Source: Paguma larvata (taxonomy: Eukaryota > Chordata > Mammalia > Carnivora > Viverridae). Taken from it: 64,000 nucleotides of DNA. Location of the stretch: NCBI GenBank assembly GCA_030068075.1, contig CM057841.1:36559030-36623029 (forward strand). The letters are read 5' to 3'. The notes beneath the pieces are model-generated. The model was not told the DNA's origin. It ran no database searches and worked only from the letters and a program-made list of their open reading frames with translations. The translations under genes were made by a program, and so were the position numbers. Positions 1-11,099 of the stretch are shown one piece after another; positions within the stretch are counted from its first letter, which is position 1; each line of letters opens with the position of its first letter.

Positions 1-755
1 CATCCTTCAAGGGGGCCTTGAGTGTCCGAGAGGAGAGAATCACAAGCCAGCCTCAGGACTCTCACAGGTATGTTGCCCTTCATATCAGCATATCAGACCT
101 ATTCCCAGTGTCCTAGCCAGAGATGGTTTGGGAATTTGAGCTAAGCATCTCCTCTTTCTTATGAGCCAATCACCTCACCATGGAAGATGGGCAGACTCCC
201 CAAAGACCTTTAAACCTAGTGCCTGGAAGTGCTAGGTACCTAGATAGAGATTACTAAGTCTTACTGCCACCAAGAAGCAGCCTCCCTATGGCCAGACACC
301 TGCCAGATAATCTGGGGTTCTGGCAGGTCAATATGGGAGGGCTACCACCATGCCCTTCCCCAAGAGGCTGTGGGCATGTGCACCCAGCCTTTCCCACGCC
401 TGCAGGAGGTGGATGGAGGCAGCAGTGATGAGGCAGGGGTGGGAAGGGGAGGCTGGGCTGGGATCTCAGAGGTAAGGGACTGAACAGCTGAGAATCTCTT
501 CCTGGGAGGCTATGGGAGCTGGAACTACTGGTGAACCCAGGCTCCAAGCCCCAGGCACATGTTCCATTAACCCATTTTACATTGTACAAATTCAAAGAAA
601 ATAATAAATATAGCAACTATAGAGCATTATCCTCCAAGCAGAAATCCTTCTGAAGAAGGTGAAGGAACTGGTCACACACCCATAACGCCAGACCTGAGTA
701 GACAAGCTACAGTTTAATGGAGCAATAGAAATATATACTTGAGTACAGATTCGTC
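1..755. other. Unique sequence, no gene recognised
   Basis: No repeat family or gene is recognised here. A minus-strand open frame of 120 codons (254-616) is low-complexity in translation (Ser/Pro/Leu runs) and matches no protein I know, so I treat it as chance. Confidence 0.5.
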
Positions 756-1020
756 ACAGAGAAGACTGTTAAGGGACAGTCCCTAAAGAAGTAAATACCT
801 GAGCTAAATTTTGAATCTGAATCTGAATTCTTTCAGCCAGTAAAGGATGGGAAATGGCATTCTACGCACAAGAAAGCCCATGTCCAAAACCTCAGAAATG
901 TGTACGGTCATGGCGTATTTGGAAAGCTGCAAATGATGATACAGTAGCAATGTGTGTGTGCTTACATGTGCATGGACAGTATCCGAAGATGCGAGAGGAG
1001 GGATAGGTGGTTGGGAGGTA
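756..1020 (+). repeat. Ancient interspersed repeat remnant (family not named)
   Basis: The order of motifs (a 'gagctaaattttgaa' block, then 'ggatgggaaatggcattc', then 'catggcgtatttgg') matches a widely dispersed old mammalian repeat that also appears at about 13.8, 45.7, 52.9 and 61.3-61.9 kb in this window. The copy is strongly diverged. I do not assign a family name. Confidence 0.4.
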
Positions 1021-1822
1021 GTTTGTATTGAGATGGAACTTGTATTCCTCCATAGGAGCTTGGAGCTTTGTAGATACTTGAGATGAATTAAGACTTAGAT
1101 ATGTATACTCAGGCTCAAAAATGAGACCTTCACTTGACAAACAGCAAAACAGAACAGGATAAATTATACTCTGCAGTCTCAAATGTCAGAAATTTGTCAT
1201 GGATATACAGTAACATCAAGCCTGCGAAGGTCTTAAGTTGAATGGGAAGAAGAGAGTTCACACGATATTAGACTACTTTCTTTTTCAGAGTTCTCTGATT
1301 TCCAGCCATTAGGGTAGGTCATTGATGTTATTAAATAACTTTAATTAAATTGAATTTGGTGATGAGGTTTTAGGCCGCCATCACTTTAGGTATATACCCG
1401 CATAACACCCCAGATAAAATTTTCTTATTGCTCAAAGAACTCACTTTTAAACATATCTCCATTTCATTTGTGTTTGATATTTTGGGGGAGAAAATGCGAG
1501 AAATAAATATTCTTTTTTTCCTGTCCTCTACCTTGCTTATAAAGTTAGGATTCTAAGTCTGAGATTACAAACAAAACCAGGAATATTTGCATGGCCTATT
1601 CTTTGTCACTGACTCATGACAAGATAAGATTTCAGCGGTTACTGTGAAATCTACCTTCCAAAAGACAAAACTCAGGGGATCCCTAACACTTCTACTTCTT
1701 GTCACTTTATAAAAGGTCCTGCTTTCAACATTTCCAAAGGATGCATGTTCTTCTTGTTTTGTACACCCCTGAAATCCTACATTAATTTGCCACAATGGTG
1801 GAGAATATATTTAATTATGTAA
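1021..1822. other. Unique sequence, nothing recognised
   Basis: AT-rich DNA with no repeat or coding signal that I can support. Open frames are short and overlap on both strands. Confidence 0.45.
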
Positions 1823-2440
1823 TGTTAACATTAAAAAAAAAGAGCCAGTTATTTTACCAGCAAAATGAGTTTATTTGAGATTGCAGAGGAATTACAATTT
1901 AGGGCGAACAAGCTGTGGTGAACCATAGGCAAATCCAGAGAACAGAAGAAAGGGGCTTGCTTCTATAGGAGAAAGGAGGAAGCTGGGGGTGGGGCTGTTT
2001 TGCTGAATTCTTATTGGCTAATCTGTTTCCCGTTCAGCTGGAGAAATCCTTCCTTCCTCCCACTGGGGTATGTAAAGTAAGCTTCCTTCTGTGGGGGAAT
2101 GTGAGGTATGGCTCCTGCTGCAGGATGCGGTGCCTGAGAGCTCCCCCTTTAGGGCTTCTCAACTTCTTTTTAATTTTTTTTTAAATATTTATTCATTTTT
2201 GAGAGACAGAGTATGAGCAGAGGAGGAGCAGAGAGAAAGGGAGACAGAGAATCCAAAGCAGGCTCCAGGCTCTGAGCTGTCAGCACAGAGCCCTATGCAG
2301 GGCTCAAACTCACTGACTGCAAGATCATGACCTGACTGAGCTGAAGTAGAATGCTTAACCAACTGAGCCACCCATGCGCCCCTCAACTCCATTTTAAAGA
2401 GGTTTCCTCTCATTTTTTTATAGTATGTATGTTAAAATAT
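1823..2440 (-). mobile_element. Probable solo LTR fragment of an old endogenous retrovirus
   Basis: Read on the minus strand, the segment has an AATAAA polyadenylation signal followed by a short U5-like stretch ending TGTTAACA near 1823. Before it come a CCAATAAGAATTC-type promoter-proximal stretch and pyrimidine-rich sequence, an order typical of an LTR. No internal retroviral genes are seen beside it. A CAN SINE (2173-2381) interrupts it, and the far end is not defined. The family is not named. Confidence 0.45.
2173..2381 (-). mobile_element. CAN SINE (feliform SINEC type)
   Basis: Reverse-oriented SINE: T-rich tail, GA-rich block, CAGGCTCCAGGCTCTGAGC block, then the tRNA-like head ending GCGCCCC. 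Imperfect target-site duplication CTCAACTTC.TTTTA at 2158-2172 and CTCAACTCCATTTTA at 2382-2396. It sits inside the LTR fragment, so it is the younger insertion. Confidence 0.93.
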
Positions 2441-2987
2441 GCTTAATTTAGTATCCCCTTCTAATCAGATTTCAAAGAGAAAGGGGACCATGTTTTTTTC
2501 TTCCCTTTGGTACATACAGGCCACTAGTATTGATGTTGGCTAATAGCTCGTGATATTTGTTGTATTAAATTGAAATCCGTTACATGAATTAGTCATGGTA
2601 ATTAACTCATTTTAAAAATCATGAAGTGGAGGCATAGTCTTGAACTTCTTTTTTCAAAACCGGTATTAAAAAAATTTGTTAAAGGTGTAGCTTAGGCTAC
2701 AGATTCACAGCCTCTGAGTCATAGACCCCTTTATCAGGGGTGGGATGAGTGTGAATAGATGATGTAGAAGTAGATGTTGAGGGATTATAAGAGGGATCCA
2801 ATAATCCACAAGCATGTTAAGATTTCCTCAGTCAATGAACACTAAGTTTTAACTAATATTATGTAGATATTCATGGAATTTGAACTTTGTTAGAGTGAGG
2901 AATCTATGGTCTGTTTGAAGTTGAAACATAATTTATGGGTGTGTTTCTGTGCGTGTATGAGTGTTTGGGTTGGGAAGATTGTCCGTA

Positions 2988-3144
2988 CAGGAGCTGGGGA
3001 GGGCCAGAGAGAGAGGGAGACACACTATCCGAAGCAGGCTTCCGGCTCAGGTTCCGGGCTGAAAGCGGGGCTTGAACTCAGACCATGAGATCATGACCTG
3101 AGCCAAAGTCAGATGCTTAACCATCTGAGCCACCCAGATGCCCC
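2988..3144 (-). mobile_element. CAN SINE, diverged, tail lost
   Basis: The head (GAGCCACCCAGATGCCCC at its end), the GAGATCATGACCTGAG block and the GA-rich block are present. The usual T-rich tail is replaced by GT-rich unique-looking sequence (2935-2985), so the 3' end is truncated or rearranged. No clear target duplication. Confidence 0.85.
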
Positions 3145-3267
3145 GGATACATTATTTTTTCCTAGACAAGAGAGTGTGTTAATCTGCACTGTAGAATTTG
3201 GCTATTTTAGTCACCATCCTCATCTGTTTTGCTTTTTTAACCTAACATTTTAAATAAGTTATTATAC

Positions 3268-3482
3268 TGAGTATTTACCATATGTAAATACAAAACAAGC
3301 TGATGAACATGCCTTCACTTTCATTCTTAAAACAATCCTGGCAGATAAATATTCTTATCTCTATTATGAAGAAGTTGAGGCTGCCAGGGATTAAGAGACT
3401 TTCTCCAATTCCTGGAGTCCTTGATAGGCAGAATCTGGGATTCAAATCCAAGTCATTTAAACTGCAAAGCCATTGTTCTTTC
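3268..3482 (+). repeat. MIR SINE remnant
   Basis: The order fits MIR: a 'gagtatttaccatatg' start, an 'aaaacaatcctggcag' middle, the core 'gaagttgaggctgcc', then 'gggattcaaatccaagtc' near the end. Strongly diverged, as expected for this mammalian-wide family. Confidence 0.75.
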
Positions 3483-3490
3483 CCCATATA

Positions 3491-3688
3491 TGTTTCTCAA
3501 AATGTTGTTCGCGGATCAGCTGTACAGACTCATCGGTGGGCCTAGACTCCTGGCTAGGAATGCATTTGTACATATTTAGGGGGTGTCATTCATGGGACAT
3601 CCCTGATTGGACCCTCTCTCCAGGACTATAGAATCTTTGTCAGGGGACCCAGGAATCTGCGTTTGAATAGGCATGTGAGAACCACTAC
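3491..3688 (+). mobile_element. MER5A-like hAT DNA transposon remnant
   Basis: Starts TTTCTCAAAATGTTGTTCG and ends GTGAGAACCACTA, with an internal CCAGGAATCTGCGTTTGAA block, matching the MER5A order. This is a non-autonomous hAT-Charlie element with no coding capacity. Confidence 0.6.
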
Positions 3689-4372
3689 ACCACATTGTGC
3701 TGTTATGGAAGTGAAATTATAATTGATGGAATTTTAAGTTTAGGTATGAGATCAAAATTGAGAGAGGTAGGAAATAGCGAAACAGGATCCGTTGTTAGCT
3801 ACAGCAAGAAGTCACTTCCTTCTATCTTCCTTCACCAGCTCTCAGGTTCATACTGCTGAGTATATACTGGCTGTGAACATTTCCAACATTTTGGGCTGAT
3901 GGATTTGAGCACCAAATTCTATCAACAGGCAGCATTTGCTGTGGCTACGTGTTAGACACTGGAGCTGCTTCATGTCTAGTGAGTTTTGCATGGGACGTCC
4001 AAGGTCTATTCTCAGACCTTTAAGCTGATTGAGATTTTCTTAGTCTTTGTTTATTTTGGGAAAGTTTAATCTAATCTTTATATATGCTAAGAAAATGTCA
4101 ATTTTAACTTCAGTCCAAATGCTGTATAATCACAGCACTCCGATGTAAACTCCAGAGCTGAACTTGAGCAAACTTCACACATTCCATTTTGTAATGTAAT
4201 AAGCAAGCTTAACTCCGACTGCACCAGGAAACGACCATGAATGTAAGGGCAATTTAAAGCCTAATGATCGTATTTGCTGCTGCTGATGGCGATGATGATG
4301 CCTGTTCTCTAAAATGACTCTAGCCAAGGAAAGCAAAGTAATTGATTCTGAGCTTCTAATTTTAAATTAAAA
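3689..4372. other. Unique sequence, nothing recognised
   Basis: No repeat, splice-linked open frame or RNA gene is seen. A short GAT/GCT trinucleotide-rich run lies near 4275-4300. Confidence 0.45.
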
Positions 4373-4439
4373 GGAAGGAAGGAAGGAAGGGCAGTCGGAA
4401 GGGAGAAAGGAAGGAAGGAACAAAAAAAAAAAAAAAAGA
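4373..4439 (+). repeat. Degenerate (GGAA)n and poly(A) low-complexity tract
   Basis: Repeated GGAA/AGGA units run from 4373 and are followed by about 15 adenines. The minus-strand open frames over it consist largely of Phe/Leu/Ser runs from this tract. Confidence 0.9.
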
Positions 4440-4689
4440 GAAAAAGAAAATTGTTTTGTTCAGCAACTGATCTATAGTTTTTCCCAAAATGCAAAAAAGT
4501 TTCATTTTCAGTAGATGTACTTCTATCTTTCCTGGTCCAGGTCCCAAATCAGAAAGACAAAGTTGATTGCTCCTTACCTGTGCTGTATCTACTCTGCATA
4601 TACAATAAATATTTATTTCTACCTTTTGGCCATCGGCTTGCCGCAGGAGGCAGCATAAGCTTAGGAGTTCAGAGCATGCTTCCTGCAAA

Positions 4690-4905
4690 CAGACTGGTAT
4701 GAATCAGGACCCAGCCTCTTTACATTGTGTGAATAAATTTAACTTCCTCTCTCTTGGCTTTTACTCGTCTCCTAAAGGGAGGGATGATAATACCTCGTAA
4801 GTATCGTTTTTAATATTAATCAGGATAATATATGTAAAATTGTCAGCCCAGAGGTTGCTACACATTATTTTCTCATAAACATCAGTTATTATTATTAATA
4901 AACCC
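4690..4905 (-). repeat. MIR SINE remnant
   Basis: Reads as reverse MIR: 'taacttcctctctcttgg', then 'gggatgataatacctcgtaag', then 'aggataatatatgtaaaattgt', ending in an ATTATTATTA tail. Confidence 0.7.
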
Positions 4906-5284
4906 ACATAGATTTTAGAACAAAAGACTGGTGAAGACATTTATTAGGGATGATTGATTTGGAGATCCAGCTTGAAAGGAGTTGGTCAGTGGGTTAGGCA
5001 TAGAGCACAGGTGTTGATGGCATCATAGCTTGAGGAGCAGAGCATTTATTTGAGAACTGGTGGTAATATAGCTCCTTGGAAGAAGAAAAGGGACCTTACA
5101 ACTATCGCCTGACTTCTAGGAGCACAACGCTGTGCTCTGTGCTCACATTTATTCATTCTTGCATCTGAGTTTGAAACGTCGAGAATTAACCAGAAAACAA
5201 TAGCCACAAAAACGTGGAATGGAAAATTTTATTTTGTGGGAGGTCATTGATTATAGTAGAAATGGTAGTGTTAGAGTTTCTAAC

Positions 5285-5410
5285 ATTTGCTTCCTCAAAA
5301 ACCCTGAGTAAGTCGTTTTACCTTCTTCTGCATCTGTAAAATGCAATACTGCCTGCTATGTCCCAACAGGATTGGGAGCACAATCTTGAGACAATGAGCA
5401 GAGAATTCAC
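5285..5410 (-). repeat. MIR SINE fragment
   Basis: The 'gagtaagtcgttttacc' and 'tctgcatctgtaaaatgc' segments match the reversed MIR core. A short, diverged copy. Confidence 0.5.
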
Positions 5411-5561
5411 ACAATATAAGAATTTATAAAGTCATCTTTCAGACATTATAATACAATATTTTAATTTTTTTCCTGATGTCTTTCCTTATAAACAGGTGTT
5501 TCCATCTGCTCACTGATCTATTCAGTTGCTACAACTTGTCCACACCAATACACTTATTTTT

Positions 5562-5788
5562 TTTAAGTTTATTTAGTTTGAGAGAGAAAGAGCACACACG
5601 TGTGTGCACACGAGAGGGGGAGGGGCAGAGAGAGAGACAGAGAGACAGAGAGAATCCTAAGCAGTCTCCACACTATTAGCACAGAACCTGATCTGGGGTT
5701 CAAACTCATGAACCATGAGACCATGACCTAAGCCTAAATCAAGAGTCAGACACTTAACTAACTAAACCACCCAGGTGTACCCAATACA
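5562..5788 (-). mobile_element. CAN SINE with perfect 16-bp target duplication
   Basis: Older-type CAN SINE in reverse orientation, with T-rich tail, GA-rich block, CTCATGAACCATGAGACC and a head ending ACCACCCAGGTGTACCC. CAATACACTTATTTTT flanks it at 5546-5561 and 5789-5804. A perfect 16-bp palindrome GCACACACGTGTGTGC (5592-5607) lies within the GA-rich part. Confidence 0.95.
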
Positions 5789-5849
5789 CAATACACTTAT
5801 TTTTAAATGTCCTTTTTTTTTTTTTTTTTTAATAACCTACTCATTTTAC

Positions 5850-6455
5850 TTTGCAGAATCCCTCTTCTGCCCTGTTGGATGAGTTTTTGTTATCCTTTAA
5901 GACACATCACTCTCTCTCTCTCTCTCTCAAAAATAAATAAACTTTAAAAGGGAGGGGGTAGTAGGGAGCCTGGGTAGCTCAGTAGGTTAAGCAGCCCTAC
6001 TTTGGCTCAGGTCATGATCTCGTCATTCATGGGTTCGAGCCCTGCATCGGGCTCGGTGCTGACAGCTCAGAGCCTGGAGCCTGCTTGGATTCTGTGTCTC
6101 CCTCTCTCTCTGCCCTGCCCCCATTTATGCACACTCTCTCTTCCTCTCTCTCTCTAAAATAAATGAACTTAAAAAAATGACACGTCGAATTGTCCTCATC
6201 TCTCTGAAGACTTACTCCCTCTACCTAGTCTCCTATATTTGGTCATTACTTCTTTGTGGTCACATAACAATTTTCATATGCCTCTTAGTACTCACATCAA
6301 ATTATCTTACAGTTTTCTGCATGCCTGTCTATAACTGTAGACAGCTAGCTTCTTGAAAAAAATACATATTCATTTTTATATTCATTGCACCTTGCATGTC
6401 GTCTGGCAGAGAGGTGTCTATCATTCAATACATGCTTGTTAAATGCAACAATATT
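5850..6455 (+). mobile_element. L2 LINE 3' end, interrupted by a SINE
   Basis: The left part (to 5908) and the right part (from 6179) join in order: a 'ttatcctttaagacac' segment, then 'aattgtcctcatctctctga', a cysteine/leucine-type pyrimidine-rich stretch, then 'gtctggcagagaggtgtct' and the 'cattcaatacatgcttgttaa' end. This is the usual L2 3' region, diverged. No open frame survives. Confidence 0.65.
5909..6178 (+). mobile_element. CAN SINE insertion with an extra 5' SINE tail
   Basis: A short (CT)n plus AAAAATAAATAAACTTTAAAAGG segment (5909-5950), which is a SINE 3' tail, precedes a full CAN SINE starting at about 5964. Together they are flanked by GACACATC (5901-5908) and GACACGTC (6179-6186) and interrupt L2 sequence that rejoins across them. 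The pol III B box GGTTCGAGCC is intact at 6032-6041. Confidence 0.88.
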
Positions 6456-7640
6456 AGCCTACTAATATTAGTACCATTAATATTAGAGAGGCATTCCTAT
6501 TTCAGCTTTGGACACATTACCATTAGGGAGAAAATCAGATATCAGCGAAGAAACTCCCATTATGCTTCATATAAAGCTTGAAAAAAAATCCTGATATATC
6601 TACCATATACCAAGGATAATGGTGCAGTTTTAATATAATGCAATAAAGAAGCATTCATAGCATATGTTATGTGAGTCATATCCCTTCTTCAAAACGTCTT
6701 GTAGGTATTTCTGCCTCTAAGTTGTTAAAAAGATCTGGGGGCTTCTTCCTGCATTCAATGCCTCCCTCTACCCCACTCCCCTAAACCTACACGTACATCC
6801 TAATTTCAAACACTTCTTGATCTGAACTCTCACTCTCTCTCTTTTTTTTTCTCAGCAGCTGTTCACTTTTTCATTAGCTATAATAGTTCCAGTAGAACTT
6901 TGATCTCACCATTCTTTCATTATATCCATTTTACATGATCTTTCATTAACTCAGGATTCAGGAGTTGCTGCATCAGGGGCACGCTGGCACCAAGTAGGGG
7001 TAGAGTTTGTTGTTTCAACACACTCCTGGTAAGTTTGATTACCACTGGGCAGCTGAGCATGTGGTTTAAAACCCTTGACCAACAGCACTTGGATTTCCTT
7101 ATGGTCTCATGCTTGTCTATAGCTAAGTGGACATGAAATCAATATGCACTCATGGAAAGCTGGCCCCTATGAGATACATTCTAAATAATGCAGCATATTG
7201 TAACAATCGGACGGTGCGTAGTTCCCTCCATCTAAAACAAAATTGATTTTTGTCTTCTAACTATTATCCTTGCTCTGCAGAGGGATCTGTTTTCGCTTAA
7301 AGTTTCAAACATTTCAGCCATGCACCGTAAACAAACACTAAAAGATTCCGTAATATTCTCAAGATCGTCCACTCTCAGCAGCAGTGAAGTGCCACTAAGA
7401 ATGCTAACGGCTAAGAAGTGATAAACCATCAAAAGCTCCATTGCAAATGCTCTGAAAAAGCCCTTTCCTTCCACAGCTCAGCAAGACACAGCTCTGTTTA
7501 CACTCTCAGGCCATGATCCATAAACTTGCCTTTGGCCTCGACTGACCCCCTTTCTCCATGTCAGAATTGGAGAGAGGAAACACAAGATGGAATAAAGAAC
7601 TGATGGTCTACTTCTGGTTTCTGCTGACTTAGTGTCTGCC
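6456..7640. other. Unique sequence; possible conserved block at 7200-7560
   Basis: No repeat recognised. The part at 7200-7560 has more balanced composition than its surroundings and includes a forkhead-type GTAAACAAACA motif near 7328. I see no coding exon. Any regulatory role is an inference from composition only. Confidence 0.35.
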
Positions 7641-7645
7641 GCGAA

Positions 7646-7678
7646 AAGAAAAAAAAAAAAGAAAAAAGAAAAAAAATA
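7646..7678 (+). repeat. A-rich low-complexity tract
   Basis: Interrupted poly(A) (AAAAAAAAAAAA-G-AAAAAAG). It is not attached to a recognisable retroposon. Confidence 0.85.
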
Positions 7679-7714
7679 CCTCTAATTAGCTACAGTCTAC
7701 GCAAGTGCTTCTTA

Positions 7715-7860
7715 TTAATATGCATATGAATCTCCTGGTGATCTTGATAAATTCCTGCTTCACCATTTCTGGGGTGAGGCCTGAGATTCTGCATTTCTAA
7801 CAAGCTCCCTGGTGATGTCAGTTCTGCTGGTCTGAAGACCCCATTTTGAGTAGTGTGTTG
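7715..7860 (-). mobile_element. MER5A-like hAT DNA transposon remnant
   Basis: Reads in the opposite sense to the copy at 57245: a GGGGTGAGGCCTGAGATTC block, 'gcatttctaacaagctccc', 'tctgctggtctgaagacc' and a TTTTGAGTAGTG end. Non-autonomous, no coding capacity. Confidence 0.65.
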
Positions 7861-7865
7861 GCAGA

Positions 7866-8410
7866 ATTTTAACGAAGCCCCTCCCCAGCCAAGGGGAAAG
7901 GAGTTTGCTGTTGTAATTAAAGCCTCAAGTCAGTTGACCTTACGCTATGGAGGTTATCCAGTGGAGTCTGATCTAATCTCATGCGACCTTTAAATGGCAG
8001 ACTCTGGAGGGAAAAGAGGAGTCAAAGACATTTGAAGCATAAGAGGGGTGTGACATGCTGCTTTGAACGTGGAGAGGGCACGTGAGAAGGACTCTGTCAG
8101 CCTTGAAGAGGTGAGCGTGGCCCCCATTGACAGCTAGAAAGGAAATGGAAACCTCCAATTCAGCTGGAACCTTCAAGGAGCTGGATTCCATGACAACCTG
8201 AATGAGGTTGGAAGGGGGTTCTTGCTCAGAGTCTCTGGAACAGAAATCTGCCTGGCTGCCTTCTGCCTTGTGAGGCTCCGCATGGGGAACCCAGCTCAGC
8301 CGTGCTGTGCCCAGATTTGTGACCCACAGGAACTGTGAGATAATAAATGGTGCTGTTTTATGCTGCTAAACTGATGCTAATTTGTTACACAGCAACTGGA
8401 AACTATTACA
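7866..8410 (+). mobile_element. MLT1-type (ERVL-MaLR) LTR
   Basis: The 3' part, AACTGTGAGATAATAAATGG, followed by 'gctaatttgttacacagcaa' and ending CTATTACA, is the hallmark end of MaLR LTRs including the AATAAA signal. The upstream part is diverged. No internal retroviral sequence adjoins it, so it is a solo LTR or fragment. Confidence 0.75.
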
Positions 8411-8499
8411 GGTAAGAAGGTTCCAATGCAATCCAACCAACTAAAACTTTGCCATTCATGTGTGGGTAAGAAGTTTTGATCGTTTTTTCTCAAAAGTAG

Positions 8500-8717
8500 T
8501 GTTTTTTTTTGAAGTTTATTTATTTATTTTGAGGGAGAGAGAGAGTGTGAGTAGAGGAGAGGCAGAGAGAGGAGGGAGGGAGAGAATCTCAAGCAGGCTC
8601 TACACTCTCAGTGTGGAGCCCGACTTGGGGCTGGAACCCATGAGGTTGCAAGATCATGACCTGAGCTGAAACCAAGAGTCACAAGCTTAACCGACTGAGC
8701 CACCCCACCCACACACC
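8500..8717 (-). mobile_element. CAN SINE (older type)
   Basis: Poly(T), TTTATTTATTTATTTTGAGG, GA-rich block, CAAGATCATGACCTGAGC and a head ending ACTGAGCCACCCC. The last bases run into a CA-rich stretch. No clear target duplication. Confidence 0.92.
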
Positions 8718-8789
8718 TCTAAGGACAGTCTTTTTAATGCAGAGAACAAAGAATTTGCAGTTGGCAATTTACATGTAGTCATCTCATCA

Positions 8790-8990
8790 TAAATCTCTTA
8801 CTACTGCAATAAATCGTCCAACTTCTCTGGCCGCAGTGTCCTCAATTAAAAAAAAAAAAAAGATTAATAACATCTGTTCTAACCAACCACTAAAGATAGG
8901 TTAGGAATAACAGACCTAACCTAAGGAATAAGTGAAAAAAGACGTGTAAACCGTGAAAATGCTAGACACATATACAGAATCAGATATGGC
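8790..8990 (-). repeat. MIR SINE remnant with internal poly(A)
   Basis: 'ccaacttctctggccgcag', 'gattaataacatctgttct' and 'gaaaatgctagacac' follow reversed MIR order. A 14-A run has expanded at 8846-8860, in the place of the MIR segment 'tgtaaaatggg'. Confidence 0.55.
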
Positions 8991-10123
8991 ACTCGTTGAA
9001 ATTATGCCTCATTGAACTTTTCTCTGGTCATAAAAAAAGTTCTTGAGATGTTAAAATACCGTAGCTTACAGCTCAAAAGTCCCATCATTCTAAGTGAGAC
9101 TCGATGAAAGTGAACATAAACACTTTGAAAATACCTTGTTGTTATCTACTCTTTTTATCGGAGATAGTAATTTAATAGCAGAGTCTCAGATACAAATGTA
9201 TATCATGTCTTTTTTAAGAGCTGTAAAGTAAAAGCTGTATTTTATTGGATTAATTGGAGAAACAAGTCCGTTCCAACTTTCTTTCTCCTTTGCTGTCATC
9301 TGCACTTAGGTAGATTGTAAATTATTCAGGTATTATTTGCAAACAAGATTGTTCTCAGGTGAACGGAATGGAAATTGCTGAGAGAGGATATGGGTGAGCT
9401 GTGAGTTAGGAAAGAGCAACGCATATGTGCTTAGGGTTAACAGAAGAGTTATCTAATATTTAATGTCTTCCCCATGCATCGTGCCAAATCATTATTTTAT
9501 GGCAACCTTTCCTCTGTTTTTAGTGTGTGTTAACTTTCTGCAGCGAGCAGATGTGGCCACACACATTCTGTTTGGCAGAAGGCAGATGCCAGCCCCGAAA
9601 ATGGGTGCCCAGTTCCAAGGGCAACATCTGGGTCCCTGGCTTGGCTGTGTTCCTGTCTGTGCTTGTGGCTATAAAATGCCCCCTGGAGACATTTTATGAT
9701 TAGTCTGCAACAGAGTTGGCATGAGTGTCTTGTCTCCCTGGCAACCATTTTCCCTTTGATTCTTATACATCTGCTCGGTAATATACAGTATTTGGGAAAC
9801 TGCTCCCCACCTCATTTCCAATCGTAAAGCAGATGACAGGGGGCTCTTGTTGAATGGCATACCATTTTCCCCGGTGTCGAAAGCTATTGTTTTCCAGCAC
9901 ACTCGCAACTGCATCAAATTGCAGAGTGAGCCCTCTCTGCAAGGCCAGTAGGTTTAAGACAAAGTGTTAGACTCCAGTGAATACTCAGTAGCACATCTTG
10001 AACCTGTGAGGATTTCTCAGAAGCCAGGAGGGAGGAGGCAATTTGGAGCAGCCTGACCAGTCTTCTTTATTGGATGAGAAGGACCTGGCTGGATGAAGCT
10101 GTATTCCTGTATTCTTCATTTTA
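8991..10123. other. Unique sequence with a candidate conserved block at 9470-9960
   Basis: No repeat recognised. The segment 9470-9960 has near-balanced composition and includes an RFX-like CCCTGGCAAC (9737-9746), an E-box CAGATG in several places and a TATAAAA run near 9670. Overlapping open frames of about 70-80 codons on both strands have no recognised similarity and no splice context. A regulatory role is inference only. Confidence 0.35.
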
Positions 10124-10195
10124 AATCTCTCTCTCTTCCCTCTCCCTCTCATCTCCCTTCCCCTCTCTTTCGTGCACGCCCCCCCACTCCCGAGG
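10124..10195 (+). repeat. CT-rich low-complexity tract
   Basis: TCTCTCTCTTCCCTCTCCC-type pyrimidine run ending in a poly(C) stretch. No SINE head is found upstream of it. Confidence 0.75.
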
Positions 10196-10549
10196 TGCCA
10201 GTTCCTTAAGTCAGTAAGGACTCAGACTTCCTCATTGAAAAGAGCATTTACTGTGCCTTTATTAACTCCCTATCAGGAAAAAAAAAGCTGTTATTAACTA
10301 GGTAGTATCCCTTAGGCTGCTCTTTTGTCTGTAGAGAAATCGGGACATAGGGGTGTGATTCAGGCATTTGACGACACGGAATCAGTTATTAGCCATTCCC
10401 CATGTGAAACTGGAGAAGAGATTAGATTGTGAAGGATAAACCCTTCTTTCCAGCCCACCTTTCCAGGTCCAGAAATAAGTGTTTGGTGTGTGAGGAAGGA
10501 AAAGAGTTAAAATTTCACAAGAATCTACTCTGGGCAGGAATTTACAGAA
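10196..10549. other. Unique sequence, nothing recognised
   Basis: Non-repetitive, no coding or RNA signal that I can support. Confidence 0.4.
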
Positions 10550-10640
10550 AGTAATTAATTACAAGTACTCTTTACGACAGGAGTGTGCGTTCCCATTTTA
10601 TAGATGAGGAGGCGAGGCTCTCAGAAATTTAAGAGCACTT
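10550..10640 (+). repeat. MIR SINE core fragment
   Basis: 'tcccattttatagatgagg' followed by 'ggcgaggctctcagaaattt' matches the MIR core in forward sense. Short fragment. Confidence 0.6.
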
Positions 10641-10863
10641 TTATTCCAGTGACTTGTGTGATGGGAGGAGTACAAGGTATACAAAGTGAGGATGCTTAAT
10701 CTAACAGGATGCTGAGGAACAAGTCTTCAAGAATTAACATCACCACTTTTTAGGAAGAGTTGGAATCATCGGGATGAGATTAAAGATGCTTCCAGAGAGA
10801 GGAAATATCTTAAGCGAGGGCCCAGAGGCAAGCATTAGAAGTCATGATTTGCACAGGAGCTGC

Positions 10864-10906
10864 TAAAAAAAATAAATAAATAAAATAAAAATAAAAAATA
10901 AAAACA
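10864..10906 (+). repeat. A-rich / (TAAA)n tract
   Basis: AAAAAAATAAATAAATAAAA-type run. A second poly(A)-rich run lies at 11014-11032 and a third at 11076-11091. None has a SINE body attached. Confidence 0.9.
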
Positions 10907-11099
10907 CCTCTCACCTCTACTAATTCATGGAAACACATCTCAAATACTGCATCTCATTGGAAACTTCCATAAATTATCACCTGAACATTCCCCAACTCCT
11001 CCTCCCCTCTCCCCCCAAAAAAAGAAAAAAAATAACTGTAACAGTTACTAGCTAAATAGATCATTAGGAAGCTCAAAAAAAGAAAAAAAAAGATAGTTC

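Noticed and set aside
254..616. Minus-strand open frame of 120 codons near the window start
   Set aside because: Low-complexity Ser/Pro/Leu translation, no splice or polyadenylation context, no recognised similarity.
5592..5607. Perfect 16-bp palindrome as an operator-like site
   Set aside because: It arises from (CA)n/(TG)n drift inside the GA-rich part of a SINE.
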